Shown: positions 1-8,168 of the stretch, one piece after another
Layout of the letters: each line of letters starts with the position of its first letter
Numbering within the stretch: position 1 is the stretch's first letter
Assembly (NCBI RefSeq): GCF_044761665.1
Contig: NZ_JBIWCW010000001.1
Coordinates: 558,001-622,000 of the forward strand
Direction: 5' to 3'
Length of the DNA: 64,000 nucleotides
DNA from: Peribacillus sp044761665
Lineage (GTDB): Bacteria > Bacillota > Bacilli > Bacillales > DSM-1321
The notes under the pieces: model-generated
The model's input: the letters and a program-made list of their open reading frames with translations, nothing else
Databases searched by the model: none
What the model was told of the DNA's origin: nothing
Made by a program: the position numbers and the translations under genes

Positions 1-251
1 TCTTCCACTTCTTCAATAGAAGATCCATGATACTCAGCTAATGCATGCATGATTTCCAACACATCTGCCAATTCCTCAATCGCATCTTCTTTATTATCCG
101 TCTCTACATATTCCTGAAGCTCCTCAAAGCTTTTCTTTTTCAATTCATCTATATATTCTTTATCGCTTAATAGTCGGGTTGAATATTTCTTACCGGTGGC
201 TTCGATTATTTCTGGGATGCGATCACGGACTAGTTTGTTGTGGACTGGCAT
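1..251 (-). CDS. MazG-like NTP pyrophosphohydrolase (partial)
   Basis: This gene is cut by the left window edge; only the N-terminal 83 residues are visible. The protein opens MPVHNKLVRDRIPEII and continues with an acidic helix carrying EELQEYVE and DAIEELADVLEIMHAL. This is the ExxE-x(n)-EExxD metal-binding pattern of all-alpha (MazG/PRA-PH-like) pyrophosphohydrolases that hydrolyse nucleoside triphosphates to monophosphates. The start is supported by AAGGAGG about 7 nt upstream. It is divergent from the NUDIX gene at 375, and both shared promoters must lie in the 120-bp gap. Family assignment is good; the substrate is unknown. Confidence 0.8.
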   Translation of the reverse strand, partial: MPVHNKLVRDRIPEIIEATGKKYSTRLLSDKEYIDELKKKSFEELQEYVETDNKEDAIEELADVLEIMHALAEYHGSSIEEVE

Positions 252-374
252 AAAATTGCCTCCTTCTAGGTTTATATCTTGATTATAGCAAAAGAACTTG
301 TTTATTTTTGTCATTTTCACACAGACTCATAATCATGATATTATTTAAACATAGCTAAACCTTAGGAGGAGACC

Positions 375-788
375 ATGAAGAAGCTAGTGAAAGTAGTTGC
401 AGCCATTATCGAAAACGAGAAAAATGAAATACTATGTGCGTTACGCTCTCCAGACATGAGCATCCCGAATATGTGGGAGTTTCCTGGTGGAAAAGTAGAA
501 AAAGGTGAAGACGTTTTTTCTGCTTTAATAAGAGAGATTGATGAAGAATTGCAGTGTAAAGTTGAAACAGAAGGGGCGGTATTTAATGATAATACGCATG
601 AATACGAAACCTTCATTATCAACTTATTATCAATAAAATGTAAAATCATTGAAGGTACCCCAACCGCAAGTGAACATTCCAAGTTTATCTGGTTAAAGCG
701 AGAAAATTTAAACTCGCTAAAATGGGCACCCGCTGATATTCCAGCAGTTGAACAACTGATGAACGAAAAAAGTAGTCTTCTCAAATGA
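375..788 (+). CDS. NUDIX hydrolase, MutT-like
   Basis: A 137-residue single-domain NUDIX protein. Residues 38-61 hold the Nudix box (GGKVEKGE, then REIDEEL); the usual glycine after EExx is replaced by glutamine. The N-terminal pattern KVVAAIIENEKNEIL and the WEFPGGK lead-in are typical of 8-oxo-dGTP diphosphatases (MutT) and dCTP/5-methyl-dCTP hydrolases. It would sanitise damaged or non-canonical nucleotides in the cytoplasm. The RBS is an AGGAGG-type site before ATG 375. It converges on the helicase at 794, the two stop codons being 5 nt apart inside one hairpin. The exact substrate cannot be read from the sequence. Confidence 0.85.
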   Translation: MKKLVKVVAAIIENEKNEILCALRSPDMSIPNMWEFPGGKVEKGEDVFSALIREIDEELQCKVETEGAVFNDNTHEYETFIINLLSIKCKIIEGTPTASEHSKFIWLKRENLNSLKWAPADIPAVEQLMNEKSSLLK

Positions 789-797
789 GAAGACTAC
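772..797. terminator. Shared terminator between convergent mutT-like and helicase genes
   Basis: A perfect 11-bp stem (gtagtcttctc / gagaagactac) with an AAAT loop. Both stop codons (TGA at 786-788, TAG at 794-796) are inside the hairpin. A run of six A on the left gives a U-tract for the minus-strand helicase transcript; the right side (actctttt) is a weaker U-tract for the plus transcript. Confidence 0.8.
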
Positions 798-3604
798 ACT
801 CTTTTCGTGAATTCCGTATATAAACTTGCAGGAATTTCATTTTCCAATTCCATTTTAACGGTTATCGGCTTTTCTCCTTCATACTCTACGGTATTACCCT
901 TGCCTATATAAATATAAGGTTCTACCTTCCCGTCTATTTCTTTATACTTTCTCACAAATAGGTGTAGATGAACTCCTCTGTCCTGGTTGAATACGATATT
1001 TTTTCCTCTATCAGAGCTTGGAGCTGTACTATTTGGAGTCTGCCATTGGAAATATCGCTCATTTATAAATTCATCATGATAGTTAATACTTTCTTTAATG
1101 TCGTCTTCCTTATGCAAATCAATAAATAAGAAATACTCATTCCCATTCGCAAGCAACCCTGATCCCCTAAAGGCACTATGGCTTTTACGATAATTTGAAA
1201 GAAGGGCGACATCCCCCATTTGGTATTGTTCATATAATTTCAAATGTGGCACACCATAGTACTCTTCCTTAAACTCTTTCTCGTATCTAAAAACCCCGTA
1301 TATAATGAGATCTTCGATATATTTTCTATACTCTTCATTCTGAAGAACTGTTTCATATACAGGTGTCTTCGATAATAAACTATCCTGAAGTGTAAACAGT
1401 TTAAGATTTCTTTTCTTCTGACCAGGATCATAGAAATTCTGATTTAGACATTCTAAGGCGTGCAACACACTATCTTCATCCACTTCTTTAACCCACTTCA
1501 ATATCTCATGTTTTGCGGTTTCTAAAGAGATCACATCATGATCTAATAAGTATTTAGCAATCACAAATTCGTATACCCTCTTAAGTGGCAACTTACTTGA
1601 TAATTCTTTTAATGCTCCTTCAAATGCTTCATCTACTAATAAACTTTTTAAGTGATCATTTTTCTCTACTTTTGCAACGAATTGCAAATACGTTTTATCA
1701 CGATTAATAAATTTAATAGGATCAGGAGCACCGTCGAATTTCATATAGTCCATTAAAAGCAATGGGATTTTCCCTTGATTCATCTTCTTAAATTCATAAT
1801 ACTCTTCCTTCAAGTATTTCAAAGAGTTAAAGTTCTCTTTATCAATTTGAGATAGAATTCGTTCTTCGGATATTTTATCCATTTGAATATGTGTACAACC
1901 TGGTATATTGGCAAAGCCAGTCGCGATTGCCACCTTCAAACTTTCTTTATCATAATAACGAGTCCCATTTAAAGCGATCGCAATCAAAAATGTTTTACTA
2001 TGATTTCCGATAAAATCAAGAACGGTAAGGAAACTTTTATCTTTGTGCTTACGAAGACCACGGCCCAACTGCTGGATAAAAACAATCGGTGAATTAGTAG
2101 GCCTAAGCATCAACACCGTGTTAACAGAGGGAATATCTACACCTTCATTAAAGATATCGACCGTAAAGATAAACTCTAACTCATCCGCATCATCTTCTAG
2201 CTTATTCATATAATAAGCTCTCCGCTCGACTGAATCCTCTCCAGATAAACAGATACTATGATAGCCTCTATTATTAAACTCTTGGGCCATATATTGAGCG
2301 TGTTCAATCGTTACACAAAAGCCAAGACCTTTTCTTTTATCGCCGTCATGTCCATAGAAGTTCATATTCTTAATAATAAAGTCTACTCGCTCGTTAACCT
2401 TTAATCTCTTTGTTATCTCCGCTACATCGTCTATATCAACATCACTTAAATCGATACCTTCAATGTCGGTAATACCAAAATAATGAAAAGGAATAACAAG
2501 CTCGTCTTCTAAGGCTTCATGTAGTCGAACTTCTAAAGCTACGTTATTATCAAATAAATCAAAAACATTTTGCTGATCACTTCGTTCAGGTGTGGCTGTC
2601 ATTCCTAAAGTAAATTGCGGTTTAAAGTAGTCCAACACTGCTTGATAACTTGGGCTTGTAGCATGGTGGGCTTCATCAAAAATTATATAATCAAATGTAT
2701 CTCGTTCGAATTCCCCGAAGTATTTAGACATGGTTTGTATGGTTGAGAAAATATAATCCTTATCCTTTTGCTTATGGTTCCCTGTTAGTAATCCAAATGA
2801 TCGTTTTTCATTAGGAAGAAGCTTTTCAAAGGTCTCTTTTGCCTTTTTTAATATTTCTTCTCTATGTACAATAAATAATAACCTTTTAGGTTTAACAGCC
2901 TTTACATCAAAAGCCGACATATATGTTTTACCTGTACCTGTTGCGGCGATCACCAGCGCTTTATTTTCCCCAATTGACCTAATTCTTTCAAGGTTTTCTA
3001 CCGCTTGCCTCTGCATCTTATTCGGGACAATATATTCGGAGCTTTCATAAATAAATTGCTGTGTATTTGTATAACCACTTAATTTATTTAAGAACTCTTC
3101 ATATTTACTAATAAAGGCGTCATCCGCTTTAACACTACTATTCCACAAGCTATCATATTCTTTTAAAACATCTTTAAGGAACTGTGCGTCCTCTTTAGCA
3201 ATGATCTCTACATTCCATTCAATATTACTTTTGAGAGCACTCTGTGTAATATTTGAAGAACCAATAATCACTTTATACGAGTCCTTAAATTCAAAAATAT
3301 AAGCCTTCGTATGGAAACCAACCGATTTTTCTGATTCAAAAACTTTTAAATCGATATGATTAAATTCATTTATTTTCTTAAGTGCCTTAGCTTCGGTGAA
3401 ATTCAGATAAGTAGAAGTAATAATCTTCCCCTCTACGCCTCTTTTGCCTGCTTCCTTAAAGGTATCCAATAAAAGCTGCAGCCCACTATAATTAATAAAG
3501 GCAACACTGAAATAAAACCGTTCACATTCGTTTATAGATAGGATTAATTCATTTAATAGATTACCCTTTTCTGAATTAACGATTAATTTTTTCTCTATAT
3601 TCAT
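794..3604 (-). CDS. PLD-nuclease / SF2 helicase / DUF3427 protein
   Basis: A 936-residue multidomain protein. Residues about 30-160 form a phospholipase-D-like domain with an HTK motif and a GSSN motif (HKD-type nuclease/phosphodiesterase; the usual Asp after HxK is not at the canonical spacing). An SF2 helicase core follows: Walker A ATGTGKT near 222, DEAH near 311, TATPER near 337, and motif VI QQLGRGLRK near 510. The C-terminal quarter matches the DUF3427 type (YGVPHLKLYEQYQMGDVALL, later FNQDRGVHLHLFVRK). Proteins of this build are scattered among bacteria, often in accessory DNA, and are suspected defence enzymes; that role is inference. The ATG at 3604 follows GGGAG, with GTG at 3607 as an alternative. 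Confidence 0.85.
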   Translation of the reverse strand: MNIEKKLIVNSEKGNLLNELILSINECERFYFSVAFINYSGLQLLLDTFKEAGKRGVEGKIITSTYLNFTEAKALKKINEFNHIDLKVFESEKSVGFHTKAYIFEFKDSYKVIIGSSNITQSALKSNIEWNVEIIAKEDAQFLKDVLKEYDSLWNSSVKADDAFISKYEEFLNKLSGYTNTQQFIYESSEYIVPNKMQRQAVENLERIRSIGENKALVIAATGTGKTYMSAFDVKAVKPKRLLFIVHREEILKKAKETFEKLLPNEKRSFGLLTGNHKQKDKDYIFSTIQTMSKYFGEFERDTFDYIIFDEAHHATSPSYQAVLDYFKPQFTLGMTATPERSDQQNVFDLFDNNVALEVRLHEALEDELVIPFHYFGITDIEGIDLSDVDIDDVAEITKRLKVNERVDFIIKNMNFYGHDGDKRKGLGFCVTIEHAQYMAQEFNNRGYHSICLSGEDSVERRAYYMNKLEDDADELEFIFTVDIFNEGVDIPSVNTVLMLRPTNSPIVFIQQLGRGLRKHKDKSFLTVLDFIGNHSKTFLIAIALNGTRYYDKESLKVAIATGFANIPGCTHIQMDKISEERILSQIDKENFNSLKYLKEEYYEFKKMNQGKIPLLLMDYMKFDGAPDPIKFINRDKTYLQFVAKVEKNDHLKSLLVDEAFEGALKELSSKLPLKRVYEFVIAKYLLDHDVISLETAKHEILKWVKEVDEDSVLHALECLNQNFYDPGQKKRNLKLFTLQDSLLSKTPVYETVLQNEEYRKYIEDLIIYGVFRYEKEFKEEYYGVPHLKLYEQYQMGDVALLSNYRKSHSAFRGSGLLANGNEYFLFIDLHKEDDIKESINYHDEFINERYFQWQTPNSTAPSSDRGKNIVFNQDRGVHLHLFVRKYKEIDGKVEPYIYIGKGNTVEYEGEKPITVKMELENEIPASLYTEFTKRV

Positions 3605-3677
3605 CACGCACTCCCTGACTACACAATATCTTACATGTCTGTAAAGTTAATGATAGCATATAATCCAAAAGAAAAAA

Positions 3678-3699
3678 CAGCCAACCCAAAGGTCGACTG
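3678..3699 (-). terminator. Terminator after comK
   Basis: Nine-bp stem (cagccaacc / ggtcgactg, with G-T pairs) just downstream of the comK stop. It is followed on the minus strand by TTTTTTC (plus-strand gaaaaaa at 3671-3677). Confidence 0.55.
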
Positions 3700-3708
3700 C
3701 TCTCCAAT

Positions 3709-4278
3709 TTATTCTTTTTTTTCTTCCTTTTCCCTCACTCTATAATTAAGATCACCAGGCTCCTTACATAATGTAAATCCACTTTCCGGTTCATATAAAA
3801 ACTTCTTAATCCCTTCCCAGCGTGCCACGAAGGTTGTGTGCAGGAAGGCTGATTGGTTTTTCTTGAGATCGATATGGTTGAGGCTCATGGGGACGGGTAT
3901 ACGATGCCCATTGCTTGTTATGACCATGGTTTCTTTTTTACTGATGGGTGATAATTTATGGATGTGTTTATAGGCTAACCAGATGCCTCCGCTTTTCCTG
4001 AAGGAGTTGGAGGAGAACCAGACCATTCCGAGTTCTGCGTTGATGCAGACTGGCACCATGTATTTTCCTCCAAGTACGGTTTTAGCTCCTTTGAGGGCTC
4101 CTTCCAGATCAAAGCCCAAGTGGATGAAGGTGTTGTTTAAGATAGCAAAGGGCGTTTCGTTCACTAGGAACATCTCTTTTCCTTCTATTACTCTCGTCAT
4201 TTCTTCTCCGTTATGTTGGTATTCCCCTACCATTGCTTCTGTGTTCTGGTTGATTATATAGCTGGTTCGTATACTCAT
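3709..4278 (-). CDS. comK: Competence transcription factor ComK
   Basis: 189 residues, against about 192 for B. subtilis ComK, the master activator of the DNA-uptake genes. The central ITSNGHRIPVPMSLNHIDLK and FLHTTF segments match the conserved ComK region (TFSNGKxxELPxSYNSFxxQ...RTxF). The VNETPFAILNNTFIHLG region fits the N-terminal half. The RBS is AGGAGG, 8 nt before ATG 4278. It has its own terminator at 3678 and lies downstream of the DndB-like pair, separated by about 160 bp that hold a perfect inverted repeat. Many non-subtilis Bacillaceae carry more than one ComK paralogue, so whether this is the competence-controlling copy is open. Confidence 0.85.
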   Translation of the reverse strand: MSIRTSYIINQNTEAMVGEYQHNGEEMTRVIEGKEMFLVNETPFAILNNTFIHLGFDLEGALKGAKTVLGGKYMVPVCINAELGMVWFSSNSFRKSGGIWLAYKHIHKLSPISKKETMVITSNGHRIPVPMSLNHIDLKKNQSAFLHTTFVARWEGIKKFLYEPESGFTLCKEPGDLNYRVREKEEKKE

Positions 4279-4311
4279 CTCATTGGCCTCCTATTTTGTT
4301 TTTTCTATAAT

Positions 4312-4346
4312 AGGAGTATACTGGACATAGAGTCAGGTATACTCCT
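4312..4346. promoter_or_regulatory. Perfect inverted repeat upstream of comK
   Basis: AGGAGTATAC and GTATACTCCT are perfect 10-bp arms separated by 15 nt, 34 bp upstream of the comK start. On the minus strand the near arm contains TATACT and is followed by TATTATAG, both plausible -10 elements, so the repeat overlaps the likely promoter. An A-rich stretch (GAAAAAACAAAA) follows. The repeat could be a repressor or activator operator. Confidence 0.5.
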
Positions 4347-4355
4347 GATCGCAAG

Positions 4356-4394
4356 CCCTTAGGTGACGGTCCTCCAGACTTTCTCGCCTAAGGG
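4356..4394 (+). terminator. Hairpin with U-tract on the plus strand
   Basis: Stem cccttaggtga / tcgcctaaggg followed by TTTTT on the plus strand. No plus-strand gene ends here, so its role is unclear. It may act as a barrier to antisense transcription or be a relic. It is not a good minus-strand terminator because there is no U-tract on that side. Confidence 0.4.
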
Positions 4395-4438
4395 TTTTTC
4401 CTGTTTGTACACATCACATTGCACTCACCTCCTTCCCT

Positions 4439-5470
4439 CTACGTTTGGTATAGCCATCTAACTAAATCTTGAATGTTCTTTTTGTCGTTGGTGATATGAA
4501 AGAGCAGTGGTCTCCCTTTGTAGGTACCCTTGAACTCTTTCCAATCTGGATTGGATGGACTCCAGTCCACTTCTTTTAAATGGGCCATTCTGGTTGTGAT
4601 TCGTTCTTTTCTTTGTTCAAAACGCTGATTTTCCATTTTGTCATTGGCGTAAAGTGCGACAGACACGAAAACGGGATAGCTTGCGAGCATGCTTTGAGTG
4701 TAGTCCCCCATCGACTCCGCTGGATATAGTTTAAATAGTTCGTTGAGCCATAGATGAATGAGTGCTATATACTCACTGTTTGTTAGTGGACTGGATGAGA
4801 CTTTTTCTTCTATATTCACATAGAGCTTTCCGGTCATGAATATCCCGATTATTTGCCTAAGTTGGGATAGAGATAGCAGTTTTTTGTTGGCTGGTCGGTT
4901 GATGGAGCGCTTTTCAAGTTCTACCCCGGCCGTTTTTAACAATGGATGGGTATGTAGCACCTGATTGGTAATGACGTTTAAATTGTTACGTGAGTCGAAG
5001 GATATTCGTTTCGATAGGGCCACTTTCTTGCCTTTTAGATTTAGGTCCAAGTAGAGTTGAGATTCTTCCGTTTCCGTTAGGTTTTCGAAGATCTGGATGG
5101 CCACTTGAGAATCCTTCATAAAGGAATCAAGCTTATAGGCCTGTTTCATTTTTTCCTCATCCCTCTTTAAGGCGTTAAGGATCGTGTCCTCTAATTGCAT
5201 AAAGGCAGCTACTCGTTGTGATCCGTCAATAATATTCAATTGGATCGTTTCCGGTTGGTGTAGAGAGCCTTCTTTCAAAGAACCTACAAGGGGAGGCAAG
5301 TAGATATTTTCCGTTAGGGCATTTTCGAGAATGTAGTTTTTAATAGACCGAACCCGTACTTGGTTGATTTCACGAATGGAGATTTGCTGATTATGAAACA
5401 TGTTAATTAATTCGTTTATCGAAAGGGAGGTCATGGTCCTTCTTTTTCTATCCAGTTCACTTAGTATCAA
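4439..5470 (-). CDS. DndB/DGQHR-like protein (second of a pair)
   Basis: A 343-residue protein with IIDGSQRVAAF at about 80-90, a variant of the DGQHR motif that defines DndB-like proteins (ParB/sulfiredoxin-like fold). YLDLNLKGKKVA corresponds to the NDIN region of its neighbour. The second DndB-type gene lies directly upstream with a 14-nt overlap, so the two are translationally coupled. The start shown is TTG, 9-10 nt after AAGGAG; ATG at 5434 (MTSLSINEL) is the alternative. DndB proper represses or modulates phosphorothioate-modification genes, but no dndA or dndCDE is present here, so function is not assigned. Confidence 0.65.
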   Translation of the reverse strand: MILSELDRKRRTMTSLSINELINMFHNQQISIREINQVRVRSIKNYILENALTENIYLPPLVGSLKEGSLHQPETIQLNIIDGSQRVAAFMQLEDTILNALKRDEEKMKQAYKLDSFMKDSQVAIQIFENLTETEESQLYLDLNLKGKKVALSKRISFDSRNNLNVITNQVLHTHPLLKTAGVELEKRSINRPANKKLLSLSQLRQIIGIFMTGKLYVNIEEKVSSSPLTNSEYIALIHLWLNELFKLYPAESMGDYTQSMLASYPVFVSVALYANDKMENQRFEQRKERITTRMAHLKEVDWSPSNPDWKEFKGTYKGRPLLFHITNDKKNIQDLVRWLYQT

Positions 5471-6566
5471 GCATCTGCACTCCTTCTTGTTCTTCTATTT
5501 TCCGCTTGAATCCCAAGGCCGTTCTTTGCATGGCATTTGTCGTGGAATGATTGATGATTCTTTTTTTAACCGGATCGTACATATGGGCATATAAGGGATC
5601 GTCATGCTTCCAAGAACAGGCGACCTTTAACAGCAACAGTTGGTTGATCGCTTCTTCATACGATACGTCGTAATGCTTGTGGATCTGATAGACCGTTTGG
5701 GCAAGGGCGATCTGGATACCTGTGTACCCTGCTGTGAACTTCTTTCGATCGGTCATTTTCTTCGGGAAAATGTCGAGCCATGATTCGAAAAACATCTTGG
5801 CAACGCTTACAACCTGCTCTCTCGTGAGCTCCCCGTAGTTCACTTTATTGTCATTGGAAGTTAAACTTCCTTCCAATAAGGCGATGAGGCAGCGGCGCAT
5901 AACCGTTAAAGAAGTCAAAGCCGAGTTGTTGACCGTAATCCGGGAAAGCTTCGATTCAATTTCCATCACGTTTTCTAGTTGCCTGGCGATCAACCGTGTT
6001 AGCTCAGCGTACTCATCTCGTTGGTCGTATTGCATCACTAAGCCGACGTGCGGCTCTTTCCGCTTGGTGTTGATATCGTTGAATAGCTGCTTCTCATCCT
6101 TCGTTTCTAAGTCTAGATAGATCTGGATCGAGACTGGGTACGTTTTTAACTTATCAATCAGACTTTGCAGTTGCTCGGCTTCTTTGAAATTCCCAATCTC
6201 TTCTTCCGTCTCCTTGCGTGCCCTTAAATGGCTGACCGCCGATAACAGAGCATATGTTCGGTGCTGCCCGTCCAAAATATAGATCTTGCAGCCTGCTGGC
6301 AACTCTCCGCCCTCCGGAACTTCCCGGATATTCCCCCTGCTTGAAAAGATGAACGGTGAAAAGTAAAAATCCCCTTCCGCAACGGATTCGATGATGAACT
6401 CCCTGATCTCCGACCGCCGTTTAAGGTCCAGCTTCCTTTGAACCGCATCATCGACTTCGAATATGGCTTCCAGTGTTGAGAACTGGATTTGTGAGATTAA
6501 GATTTTCTTCCCAAATTGAGTAAACGTCTTACCTGGGATCGTCACTTTCATTTCTTGATATGTCAT
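5457..6566 (-). CDS. DndB/DGQHR-domain protein (first of a pair)
   Basis: 369 residues with ILDGQHRTYALL at 97-108, the hallmark DGQHR motif, and ETKDEKQLFNDINTKRK about 55 residues later, where DndB-like proteins carry a conserved FxDIN. The conserved motif suggests a ParB-like nucleotide- or DNA-binding fold. It is first in a two-gene unit with the related gene at 4439-5470. A 613-bp gene-poor region lies upstream. Such paired DndB-like genes without a phosphorothioation cluster occur in other Bacillaceae as far as I recall; their role is not established. Confidence 0.75.
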   Translation of the reverse strand: MTYQEMKVTIPGKTFTQFGKKILISQIQFSTLEAIFEVDDAVQRKLDLKRRSEIREFIIESVAEGDFYFSPFIFSSRGNIREVPEGGELPAGCKIYILDGQHRTYALLSAVSHLRARKETEEEIGNFKEAEQLQSLIDKLKTYPVSIQIYLDLETKDEKQLFNDINTKRKEPHVGLVMQYDQRDEYAELTRLIARQLENVMEIESKLSRITVNNSALTSLTVMRRCLIALLEGSLTSNDNKVNYGELTREQVVSVAKMFFESWLDIFPKKMTDRKKFTAGYTGIQIALAQTVYQIHKHYDVSYEEAINQLLLLKVACSWKHDDPLYAHMYDPVKKRIINHSTTNAMQRTALGFKRKIEEQEGVQMLDTK

Positions 6567-7179
6567 ATCATCACCCCTTTGGATATTATCCTATTTTATG
6601 TAATATTTGTAAAACTCCTCTCATTCAGCATTCCTTCAAAACACTCATTCTTTTTGATTCTGATACATGTCCATTTGGCTTACTATTTACAAAAAGGAAT
6701 GAACAGGGTAAACTATTTAGTTTCCTGAATAAATGCTTCACTTTTCCTAGTTATTTCGCTTCTAAGTTGTGACGTTTACTAGAACATATCGTTTTAAACT
6801 CCTCAAACATGACAAATTCATGAACCTTCACACATCACGCTAAAAAAAATTCTAGATGCATGGAAACTTTTCATTTTCACGATAAAAAAAAGCAACCCTA
6901 ATGGCCGCTTTCCAACTTTCGTATATCTCGTTCCTCGTTCGTGTTGTTGCGTTAGTCTTCGTCATCTCACACGGTTAAGCCGCTTAAGAACGTATTCATA
7001 ATTCTATCTATCCATCTTCTACGGTTTTTATTAAGCGTTCAGAGAGGTTTTCGATATGTTCTTCCATTGTATATAACTGCTCTATTTTAAATTATCCCCA
7101 CCTCAAATTACGTTCAAAAGGCCACCAATTGGCAGCCTACTTATGACAAAGAACAAAATGAATAGAGGAATGAATAAAT
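6567..7179. other. Gene-poor region
   Basis: No ORF with a convincing start, RBS or family signal. The longest plus-strand frames at 6516-6772 are AT-rich and lack SD sites. A 19-codon minus-strand ORF (MEEHIENLSERLIKTVEDG) around 7005-7062 could be a remnant, but nothing supports expression. Confidence 0.5.
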
Positions 7180-7773
7180 TCAGATGTCTTTTAACTTTTT
7201 CTCATAACAATTACATTCGTATACTCTTTTAAATCTTTTCTTTATTTGTTCCTTTTCTTCTCCAATGTAATGAGCAAAAGCTTGAACGGGTAATAGGTCA
7301 GGTAACTCACTCTTAATTGCACCTTTTAGTTCACTATTGCCATCAATAAACACTTGTAAGTATGATTCTACGTTCATAAATCCACTATTAACATACCATT
7401 TATTCACCCACTCATCATCTCGTGTCCAAGCTTCAAAACGATTTAGCCCTTTCATTTTAGCTATTTTTTCTGCTACTTTTAAAAGTTGCGTACCAATCCC
7501 ATTTCTCCTGAAATCAGGATGAACGGCAATATGCCATATCATTCCTCCGAGACCAGTCCCCCTAGAACAAACTGTTCTCTCCCTCACTTCATATTCAATA
7601 TCCAATAAGCCTACTATTTGATCGTTCTCAACAGCTACTAATTCTATCGCGGGATTTTCGTATACTTCTTTTTTCGGAAATACATTGTCGAAGTAGGCAC
7701 TGTCTAAAAAAGATAGCACTCTACATCTAACCCATCCTATTTCATCTTCAGCTCGATATTCTCTAATTTCCAT
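7180..7773 (-). CDS. GNAT-family N-acetyltransferase
   Basis: 197 residues. GNAT motif A is visible as HIAVHPDFRRNGIGTQLL at about 82-99 (RxxGxG acetyl-CoA pyrophosphate loop), followed by a motif-B-like segment around WVNKWYVNSGFMNVESY. The N-terminal MEIREYRAEDEIGWVRCRV is typical of the fold. About 50 extra C-terminal residues end in a Lys-rich tail. The substrate is unknown. It is a single gene with no operon partner. Confidence 0.8.
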   Translation of the reverse strand: MEIREYRAEDEIGWVRCRVLSFLDSAYFDNVFPKKEVYENPAIELVAVENDQIVGLLDIEYEVRERTVCSRGTGLGGMIWHIAVHPDFRRNGIGTQLLKVAEKIAKMKGLNRFEAWTRDDEWVNKWYVNSGFMNVESYLQVFIDGNSELKGAIKSELPDLLPVQAFAHYIGEEKEQIKKRFKRVYECNCYEKKLKDI

Positions 7774-8168
7774 GCATTTAGCTCCTTAAATTTGTACGAG
7801 AATTTTTAAATAAAAAAATAAAGACCTCCGCAAGTATGGAAATCTTATTGCAAACATGAACAATCTATTTTCTGCAATTTAGGGGATGATAGAACAGTCA
7901 CAACTTCACTTTTCTGTATAAATTTTGATTTAGTCATATACATCCCCTCACAACACGAATTATTTTTTATTCCAAATTATATTGAAATTTACTACGAATG
8001 TAAATCTCTTAAATCACTGACCTGTACCGATAGATAGTTGAACCATTTCAAGAATTGAACGTATGATTATTGTAAGAAATAAATTAATTATTAAGTATTT
8101 ATCAATTTGCTAAATGAGGAAATAAACTAATGTTGCCAGAGCTGACCAATGCATGCGGGACCTTATAA
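7774..8168. other. AT-rich intergenic region
   Basis: 395 bp with no supported gene, strong terminator or repeat. It contains the promoter side of the acetyltransferase gene and the 3' flank of the hypothetical gene at 8169. Confidence 0.4.

Noticed and set aside
362..784. 140-codon minus-strand ORF over the mutT-like gene
   Set aside because: Antisense shadow; the plus strand has the Nudix box, a good SD and start.
4439..6566. A DNA phosphorothioation (dnd) operon
   Set aside because: Only DndB-like proteins are present; no cysteine desulfurase, DndC, DndD or DndE.
6516..6772. Two overlapping 70-codon plus-strand ORFs
   Set aside because: They overlap the DndB-like start, are AT-driven and lack ribosome sites.
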